From: Flavobacterium sp. BFFFF1
GTDB taxonomy: Bacteria; Bacteroidota; Bacteroidia; Flavobacteriales; Flavobacteriaceae
Assembly: GCF_002256285.1 (NCBI RefSeq)
Contig: NZ_NKJE01000027.1
Location: forward strand, 1-36,631
DNA: 36,631 nucleotides
Direction of reading: 5' to 3'
Within the stretch, counting starts at the first letter, position 1. Each line of letters starts with the position of its first letter. Below, one piece after another: positions 31,737 through 36,631 of this stretch. Position numbers and translations under genes: made by a program. Below the pieces are notes generated by a model. It saw only the letters and a list, made by a program, of their open reading frames with translations. It was not told the DNA's origin and did not search any database.

Positions 31737-32426
31737 TTAAACGGCGTTCCAAACCGGCTCGTCTGGAACCGGTGCAATAATTGAAATTTCCGTTTGGAGC
31801 ACGGGATGAATGAGTACAAGCCTACGGGCGTGCAGGTGAATTCCGCCGTCCGGGTTGCTGCGGTCTGAGCCATATTTCAAATCTCCTTTAATCGGCGACC
31901 CGATGGCAGCCAATTGCGCGCGAATTTGGTGGTGCCGTCCTGTGTGCAGCAGAATTTCCAGCGCTGTGTAATGTTGCAGCGATTTAATGACTTTGTAATC
32001 GAGACTTGCCAACTTGCTGTTTTCCACTTCTTTTTCAAACGCCTTTGAGGTATTGTTTTTTTCATTTCGTTTAAGAAAGTGTACCAAATGACCCTCGTTA
32101 GCGGCAGGCTTTGTCTTTACAATAGCCCAATACGTTTTTTGCGTTTCACGGTTCTTGAAAAGCGCATTAAGCCGGGTTAACGCCTTTGATGTTCTTGCAA
32201 ATACTACAATTCCGGTTGTAGGCCGATCCAGCCTGTGCACGACGCCCAGGTAAACTTCGCCCGGTTTGTTGTATTTTTCTTTGATATATTCCTTGACAAT
32301 ATCGCTCAATGGCTTGTCACCCGTCTTGTCACCCTGAACAATATCTCCAACGCGTTTATTGATGGCGATGATATGATTGTCTTCGTAAAGGACCTGAAGG
32401 TTTTCTTTGTTAGAGACCGTTTTCAC
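31737..32426 (-). CDS. RluA-family pseudouridine synthase
   Basis: The 229-residue cytosolic enzyme isomerizes uridine to pseudouridine in rRNA or tRNA. The catalytic motif HRLDRPTTG carries Asp67. The N-terminal YEDNHIIAINKRVGDIVQGD and the later HTGRHHQIRAQLAAIGSPI and DLKYG segments complete the family pattern. There is no N-terminal S4 domain, as in the shorter RluA/TruC-like members, so the exact target site is not predictable. The start is a GTG at 32426; no in-frame ATG lies nearby. It follows panB by 40 bases in the same direction and may share its transcript. Confidence 0.92.
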   Translation of the reverse strand: MKTVSNKENLQVLYEDNHIIAINKRVGDIVQGDKTGDKPLSDIVKEYIKEKYNKPGEVYLGVVHRLDRPTTGIVVFARTSKALTRLNALFKNRETQKTYWAIVKTKPAANEGHLVHFLKRNEKNNTSKAFEKEVENSKLASLDYKVIKSLQHYTALEILLHTGRHHQIRAQLAAIGSPIKGDLKYGSDRSNPDGGIHLHARRLVLIHPVLQTEISIIAPVPDEPVWNAV

Positions 32427-32466
32427 TGAATTATTTTTTACAACAACCTCAACCGGAAGGTTGAAT

Positions 32467-33285
32467 CTAGTATTGTTCTGTTTGGTTTGGGAAATCGGTT
32501 GACTTTACATCGCTGACATACTTAGAGATAGCACCGGTCATTTGGTCATATAAGTTAAGATAGCGCCTCAAAAAGCGCGGACTAAATTCATTATTCATCC
32601 CCAGCATATCATGGATTACCAGTACCTGCCCGTCAACGCCGCCTCCTGCACCAATTCCGATTACGGGAATTGAAATGCTCTTAGATACTTTCTCGGCAAG
32701 ATGTGCCGGAATTTTCTCCAGGACTAACGCAAAGCATCCCAGTTTCTCCAGTAATTTCGCATCTTCGAGCAGTTTCTCGGCTTCTTCTTCCTCTTTTGCA
32801 CGAACGGTGTAAGTTCCAAATTTATAAATGGATTGCGGGGTAAGGCCCAGGTGTCCCATCACCGGAATTCCGGCATTGAGGATTTTTTTAATGGATTCCT
32901 TAATCTCACTACCACCTTCGAGTTTTACCGCATGTCCACCGCTTTCTTTCATAATCCTTATCGAGGAACGCAAAGCTTCCTTCGGATCCGATTGGTAGCT
33001 TCCAAAAGGCAAATCCACGACAACCAAAGCCCGGTCCACCGCCCTGATCACTGACGACGCGTGGTAAATCATCTGATCGAGTGTAATCGGTAAAGTGGTT
33101 TCATGTCCAGCCATCACGTTAGACGCAGAATCACCCACTAAAATCACGTCGACGCCTGCAGTATCTACAATTTTTGCCATTGTAAAATCATAAGCGGTAA
33201 GCATCGATATTTTCTCGCCATTGGCTTTCATATCGACAAGCGACTTTGTGGTTATTTTCTTGTAATCTTTTTTAGCTACGGACAT
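32467..33285 (-). CDS. panB: 3-methyl-2-oxobutanoate hydroxymethyltransferase (PanB)
   Basis: This enzyme transfers a hydroxymethyl group from methylene-tetrahydrofolate to alpha-ketoisovalerate, making ketopantoate, the first step of pantothenate and CoA synthesis. Numbering from the ATG at 33285 gives 272 residues, close to the usual size. Motifs are ISMLTAYDF, the metal-binding VGDSASNV (Asp52) and [10 protein letters not shown] (Asp91), KLEGG (Lys121), [10 protein letters not shown] and the catalytic Glu190 in LVLEKIP, followed by [15 protein letters not shown]. The frame is open 18 codons farther upstream, but those residues ([11 protein letters not shown]) do not belong to the family. 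It is cytosolic and probably forms the usual decamer. It links to folate synthesis (folE at the other end of the window) only through the cofactor. Confidence 0.96.
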   Translation of the reverse strand: MSVAKKDYKKITTKSLVDMKANGEKISMLTAYDFTMAKIVDTAGVDVILVGDSASNVMAGHETTLPITLDQMIYHASSVIRAVDRALVVVDLPFGSYQSDPKEALRSSIRIMKESGGHAVKLEGGSEIKESIKKILNAGIPVMGHLGLTPQSIYKFGTYTVRAKEEEEAEKLLEDAKLLEKLGCFALVLEKIPAHLAEKVSKSISIPVIGIGAGGGVDGQVLVIHDMLGMNNEFSPRFLRRYLNLYDQMTGAISKYVSDVKSTDFPNQTEQY

Positions 33286-33440
33286 AAGGTTTGTTTTTTG
33301 GTTTGTAAAAGTAAATATTATTTCCCGTATCTGCGGCATTTTAGGCAGGTTCTACAAAAGTTGGCTTGCAATGCTGCGTGAATTAAACGGATTTATCCTT
33401 ATGAAGTCATCGTATCCGCAAACAGCAATTATTTATTACT

Positions 33441-33448
33441 TAAATTTG
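33441..33448 (+). promoter_or_regulatory. Candidate -7 element for the NtrC-type regulator
   Basis: TAAATTTG fits the TAnnTTTG consensus and lies 18 bases before the TTG start at 33467. No TTG is found 17-23 bases upstream, so only half of the promoter is recognisable. Confidence 0.35.
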
Positions 33449-33466
33449 TAACCAAAATACTAGACC

Positions 33467-34807
33467 TTGAAAAGCGTACTCATTATCGATGACGAAGAAA
33501 AACTTAGGGGGCTGCTCGCACGGATTGTGAAATCGGAAGGATTTAACGTGATGGAAGCCGCCGACCTGTCATCAGGATTTAAAAAAATGGGACAGGCTGA
33601 TGTTGACATAATCCTCTGCGATGTAAAGCTTCCTGATGGCAACGGTGTTGATTTTGTAAAGAAAGTAAAGGCCGCTTTTCCGCTGACCGAAATCATACTG
33701 CTTACCGCATTCGGAAAAATTGCAGATGGGGTGGAAGCGATACGAAATGGCGCTTTCGATTACATCGTGAAAGGTGATGACAATGACAAGGTAATCCCAC
33801 TTTTGTACAAAGCATCAGAGAAGCGTCAGTTGGAAAAAAAGGTAATCCATCTTGAGCAAAGGATCGCCGACAAATATTCTTTTGACACCATTATAGGGAA
33901 ATCAAAATCATTAGCCCGTGTGACAGATTTAGCTAAGAAGGTCGCCAAAATTGACGCTACCGTACTGCTCTCCGGCGAAACGGGGACGGGCAAGGAAGTT
34001 TTTGCACAGGCCATTCACGAAAACAGCCACCGTGCAGGAAAGTCGTTTGTCGCCTTGAATTGCAGTACTTTCAGCAGGGAAATTCTTGAAAGTGAGCTTT
34101 TCGGGCATAGACAGGGCGCCTTCACCGGTGCGTTAAAGGACAAGAAAGGTTTTATTGAAGAAGCCAATGGGGGTACCTTGTTTTTGGACGAAATTGGTGA
34201 AATGCCCATTGAATTGCAGGCAAAGATGTTGCGTGTACTCGAAACCAATGAGTACATTCCGGTGGGAGATTCCACACCCAAAAAATCAAACTTCAGGCTG
34301 ATTGCCGCTACGAACCGGGACTTAAAAGCAGAGAGCGAAGCACAGCGTTTCCGAGCGGATTTGTATTTCCGATTGAATGTTTTTGAAATTAACCTGCCGC
34401 CATTGCGGGAACGGACGAAAGACATCGAAGCTTTGGTTCAACATTTTACGGAGCAGTTTTCAGCAAAGACAAACAAAAGGACACTGGATATCGATCCTTC
34501 GTTCCTTAGTGCACTGGAAAGTTACTACTGGCCCGGAAACGTACGTGAACTCAAGAACATCGTGGAGCGGTCTGTGATTTTAACCAACGATAACCTGCTT
34601 ACTGCTGATGTGTTGCCCTACGAAATTCAAAATGCTTCCAATGAAAAACCCGGCATGGTATCCGCTTTTTCGCTCTCTGGAGTTGAAAAGCTTCAGATCC
34701 AGAAGGTTTTAAACTACACCAATGGCAACAAGGCAGAAACCGCAAGATTGCTCGAAATTGGCATTGCAACGCTCTACCGAAAGTTGGAAGAATATAAAAT
34801 CCAATAA
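33467..34807 (+). CDS. NtrC-type sigma-54-dependent response regulator
   Basis: The 446-residue activator has a receiver (1-118: Asp8/Asp9, acceptor Asp52 in LCDVKLPDG, Thr80, and Lys102 followed by Gly instead of the usual Pro), an AAA+ ATPase (about 140-370: Walker A GETGTGKE 170-177, the sigma-54-contacting GAFTGA 217-222, Walker B GGTLFLDEIG) and a Fis-type helix-turn-helix (about 405-446, NKAETARLLEIGIATLYRKL). With the GAFTGA loop intact it should open sigma-54 promoters when phosphorylated. It starts at a TTG (33467), giving MKSVLIIDDEE. A terminator separates it from the kdp genes, before which a sigma-54-like promoter is seen, so kdp is a likely target. No partner kinase is in view; it may lie past the window end. 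Confidence 0.93.
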   Translation: MKSVLIIDDEEKLRGLLARIVKSEGFNVMEAADLSSGFKKMGQADVDIILCDVKLPDGNGVDFVKKVKAAFPLTEIILLTAFGKIADGVEAIRNGAFDYIVKGDDNDKVIPLLYKASEKRQLEKKVIHLEQRIADKYSFDTIIGKSKSLARVTDLAKKVAKIDATVLLSGETGTGKEVFAQAIHENSHRAGKSFVALNCSTFSREILESELFGHRQGAFTGALKDKKGFIEEANGGTLFLDEIGEMPIELQAKMLRVLETNEYIPVGDSTPKKSNFRLIAATNRDLKAESEAQRFRADLYFRLNVFEINLPPLRERTKDIEALVQHFTEQFSAKTNKRTLDIDPSFLSALESYYWPGNVRELKNIVERSVILTNDNLLTADVLPYEIQNASNEKPGMVSAFSLSGVEKLQIQKVLNYTNGNKAETARLLEIGIATLYRKLEEYKIQ

Positions 34808-34836
34808 CGAAATATACTTCGGCGTACCAAAACGAT

Positions 34837-34866
34837 AAAAGCCTATCATTATGATAGGCTTTTTTT
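34837..34866 (+). terminator. Rho-independent terminator after the NtrC-type regulator
   Basis: A hairpin with GCCTATCA (34841-34848) and TGATAGGC (34852-34859), extended by A4/T4 pairs, has a 3-base loop and ends in eight T. It lies 29 bases after the stop. Confidence 0.88.
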
Positions 34867-34932
34867 GTAACTATCTTTTCCTGAAAAACGGTAACTGGCT
34901 TATAATCTATGGCTTAGGATTTTAAGCCGCTG

Positions 34933-34949
34933 TTGGACCAATTTTTGGA
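34933..34949 (+). promoter_or_regulatory. Candidate sigma-54 promoter of the kdp operon
   Basis: TTGGACCAATTTTTGGA resembles the sigma-54 consensus TTGGCACG-N4-TTGCA: the -24 GG and the TTG before -12 are kept, the spacing is right, and the -12 C is replaced by G. Transcription would begin near 34959, about 20 bases before the first kdp-linked gene. The upstream gene is a sigma-54 activator. The single -12 mismatch keeps this tentative. Confidence 0.4.
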
Positions 34950-34979
34950 AATACGGCAGCGAACTTAAAAATTCGTACC

Positions 34980-35261
34980 ATGAAAAATCAGGTTACCACC
35001 ATTTACAAAAAGGCGGAACGATTCGCAGAAATTACAAAAGTCGCGATCGTGTCCGGAAACATTGCAAGGGCAAAAAAATACCTTGCAGTTGCAGAGCGAC
35101 TATTTACAACTGGGAATTATGAAACTAAAAATGCCATTTCCAATGTGTATGTATTTTCAGTTTCATCATTTATGGAGTTGCGCCACTGCAGCATTTCCAA
35201 TCTCTTTCCGAAAGGGCTTAAGGTGGAATATGTCAGACAAATTAATACTTCCGGAGTATGA
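34980..35261 (+). CDS. Small conserved-looking protein at the head of the kdp operon
   Basis: A 93-residue cytosolic protein of unknown function. The first 55 residues look like two amphipathic helices in a TPR-like hairpin (YKKAERFAEITKVAIVSGNI, ARAKKYLAVAERLFTTGN). The second half has NAISNVYVFSVSSFMELRHC and a C-terminal EYVRQINTSGV. From memory, similar short proteins lie before kdpF in other Flavobacteriaceae (possibly DUF7674), which would suggest a role in Kdp assembly or control. Its TGA overlaps the ATG of the next micropeptide (ATGA, 35258-35261), so translation is coupled. There is no membrane segment. Confidence 0.75.
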   Translation: MKNQVTTIYKKAERFAEITKVAIVSGNIARAKKYLAVAERLFTTGNYETKNAISNVYVFSVSSFMELRHCSISNLFPKGLKVEYVRQINTSGV

Positions 35262-35341
35262 TGGCATTGATTCTTGCAGTATGCGGACTGGTATTTTTCG
35301 CACTGTTCTTTAAAGCAATCGACATTTTCGAAAAAATCTAG
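35258..35341 (+). CDS. 27-residue membrane micropeptide in the kdp operon, KdpF-like
   Basis: The frame encodes 27 residues: one hydrophobic helix (MMALILAVCGLVFFALFF) followed by KAIDIFEKI. Its ATG overlaps the stop of the preceding gene and it ends 4 bases before kdpF, so it fits exactly into the operon spacing. Its plan (one helix, then a short charged tail) parallels KdpF, a small subunit that stabilizes the KdpABC complex, but the tail differs from the YVLIKPEKF type of the next gene. It could be a second accessory subunit. Too short for statistical coding evidence; the case rests on overlap, spacing and composition. Confidence 0.65.
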   Translation: MMALILAVCGLVFFALFFKAIDIFEKI

Positions 35342-35345
35342 CATT

Positions 35346-35423
35346 ATGACTATACTCTTTATCATCGCCATAGCAGTCTTCGTGTACATCTGCTATGTAT
35401 TAATTAAACCCGAAAAATTCTAA
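35346..35423 (+). CDS. kdpF: KdpF, small subunit of the potassium-transporting ATPase
   Basis: The 25-residue peptide is one membrane helix (MTILFIIAIAVFVYICY) with the tail VLIKPEKF, typical of KdpF. KdpF associates with KdpABC in the inner membrane and stabilizes it. It starts 4 bases after the upstream micropeptide and ends 2 bases before kdpA. Confidence 0.88.
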   Translation: MTILFIIAIAVFVYICYVLIKPEKF

Positions 35424-35425
35424 TT

Positions 35426-36631
35426 ATGAATAGTGAAATACTCGGAATTATAGTAACCTACGGGTTGGTTTTGCTGATGGCCATTCCATTGGGCCGTTAC
35501 ATTGGCAAAGTGTTCAGCTACGAAAGTACCTGGCTGGACAAAATTTTCAATCCGATCGATAAAATATTTTTTAAGATAGGTGGTATCAATCCAAATGTTG
35601 AGATGACCTGGAAAAAGCACCTTGTGGCACTTTTGTCCATCAATGTCGTTTGGTTCATCATCTCCATGCTGGTCCTGACCAACATGGCATGGCTGCCACT
35701 GAATCCTGACCAGAATCCTTCTATGACTGGCGATTTGGCTTTCAATACGTCAGTCAGTTTTATTACCAATACCAATTTACAGCACTATTCAGGGGAAACC
35801 GGATTGTCCTACCTCGGGCAATTGGTCCTGATGTTATGGCAGTTCATCAGCGCCGGATGCGGAATCGCAATTGCGGCAGTCGTGTTTATGGCCATGAAGG
35901 AAAAAACGTCGCTCACATTGGGCAACTTCTACAGCTTCTTTGTACGTGCATGCACAAGGATATTGTTGCCATTGGCGTTTGTTGTGGCCGTCATTCTGGC
36001 ATTCAATGGCACGCCAATGACTTTTGAGGGAAAAGATACCGTCACAACGTTAGAAGGGCAGCAGCAAAATGTTAGCCGCGGGCCCGTAGCTGCGTTCGTA
36101 GCCATCAAACAATTGGGAACAAATGGCGGGGGATTTTACGGCCCGAATTCCGCGAACCCAATGGAAAACCCGAACTATCTCACCAATATTGTCGAATCGG
36201 TTTCCATCATCCTGATTCCGATTGCGTTGATTTTCGCTTTAGGGTATGTCCTCAAAAGGAAAAAGCTGGCATGGACTATTTACGGCGTAATGACCTTGGG
36301 ATTCCTGATGCTGTTAATACCGTCAGTGGTCAGCGAAATGCACGGCAGCCCTACCATTGATAAGATGGGCATATCCCAGGCAATGGGAAGCATGGAAGGG
36401 AAAGAAGTCCGCTTCGGTTCTGCGGCATCCGCCAATTGGGCAACCTATACCACGGTAACCAGTAATGGATCCGTAAATGCCATGCACGACAGCATGACCC
36501 CGATGACAGGAGTGACCACGTTGTTAGGCATGATGATCAACTGCTTTTATGGTGGCGTGGGCGTTGGGTTCCTGAACTTCTATATTTTCATCATTCTAGG
36601 GGTATTTATCAGCGGGCTGATGGTTGGTCGT
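35426..36631 (+). CDS. kdpA: KdpA, potassium-binding subunit of the Kdp ATPase (3' partial)
   Basis: The frame runs from the ATG at 35426 to the window end (402 codons of a usual ~560). KdpA forms the potassium channel-like subunit of the high-affinity KdpFABC pump, made under potassium limitation. The repeated pore loops are visible: NTSVSFITNTNLQHYSGE (107-124), GTNGGGFYGPNSANPMENP (231-249) and MTGVTTLLGMMINCFYGGVGVG near the end; the fourth lies outside. Membrane helices are at about 5-22, 66-90, 130-155, 172-193, 255-280 and 285-305. It is the fourth gene of the operon; kdpB and kdpC should follow. Confidence 0.97.
   Translation, partial: MNSEILGIIVTYGLVLLMAIPLGRYIGKVFSYESTWLDKIFNPIDKIFFKIGGINPNVEMTWKKHLVALLSINVVWFIISMLVLTNMAWLPLNPDQNPSMTGDLAFNTSVSFITNTNLQHYSGETGLSYLGQLVLMLWQFISAGCGIAIAAVVFMAMKEKTSLTLGNFYSFFVRACTRILLPLAFVVAVILAFNGTPMTFEGKDTVTTLEGQQQNVSRGPVAAFVAIKQLGTNGGGFYGPNSANPMENPNYLTNIVESVSIILIPIALIFALGYVLKRKKLAWTIYGVMTLGFLMLLIPSVVSEMHGSPTIDKMGISQAMGSMEGKEVRFGSAASANWATYTTVTSNGSVNAMHDSMTPMTGVTTLLGMMINCFYGGVGVGFLNFYIFIILGVFISGLMVGR

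Noticed and set aside
33441..33466. Sigma-54 promoter for the NtrC-type regulator itself
   Set aside because: No GG-N10-GC pair is present before its start; only a housekeeping-like -7 box is visible.
1..36631. CRISPR arrays, intact prophage, transposons or defence genes
   Set aside because: No regularly spaced direct repeats, transposase, Cas, phage structural or restriction genes were recognised; the only mobile trace is the integrase stub at 16765-16962.

Overview
This window looks like a chromosomal segment of a Flavobacterium-like member of the Bacteroidota. The signs are a type IX secretion (T9SS) C-terminal sorting tail, a SusC-style TonB receptor with an N-terminal CarboxypepD_reg-like domain, Omp28, DUF6029 and DUF5723-like envelope proteins, an Arm-DNA-bind_5-type integrase fragment, Bacteroidota-type promoters (TTG-N17/18-TAnnTTTG), AT-rich leaders without strong Shine-Dalgarno sequences, and a sigma-54 regulator beside kdp. 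Most of it is ordinary core genome. No CRISPR array, intact prophage or defence island is visible.

Layout. 1-1030 (+): end of a T9SS-exported protein with its terminator, then folE. 1052-8938 (-): a signalling block with a two-PAS histidine kinase, a small membrane protein, a single-domain response regulator, a LytTR regulator, a second single-domain regulator, and a very large PAS/GAF histidine kinase that is split in two by a one-base insertion. 9361-12673: a divergent redox/envelope group, with an Omp28-like lipoprotein on one side and a TlpA-like thioredoxin plus a DUF6029 barrel on the other. 12777-16574 (-): a TonB-dependent receptor followed by two tandem Crp/Fnr-like regulators. 16765-17340: an integrase stub, an inverted repeat, and a tRNA-Ser(UGA) with its promoter and terminator, probably the scar of an element once integrated here. 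17496-24693 (-): a compact housekeeping run, tpx, dgkA, ftsK, lolA, an LptF/LptG permease and ribBA. 24774-28823 (-): a 1349-residue membrane hybrid histidine kinase. 28960-33285 (-): aldehyde dehydrogenase, a frameshifted DUF5723-like outer-membrane protein, an RluA-type pseudouridine synthase and panB. 33467-36631 (+): an NtrC-type sigma-54 activator, then the start of a kdp operon (a 93-residue protein, two tiny membrane peptides including kdpF, and kdpA running off the end).

How the genes work together. The clearest functional unit is the last one: the activator has the sigma-54-contacting GAFTGA loop, and a sigma-54-like promoter lies between it and the kdp genes. The signalling block reads as a phosphorelay, with a kinase overlapping its receiver by ATGA and a LytTR output protein whose receiver has lost its conserved lysine. 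The tpx-to-ribBA run joins peroxide defence, lipid recycling, chromosome segregation, lipoprotein and LPS export and flavin synthesis, and looks co-transcribed. The GTP cyclohydrolase II half of RibBA has lost all three zinc cysteines.

Most notable: two genes broken by single-base insertions, the degenerate RibA domain, the tRNA-linked integrase scar, the candidate sigma-54 control of kdp, and a second KdpF-like micropeptide.
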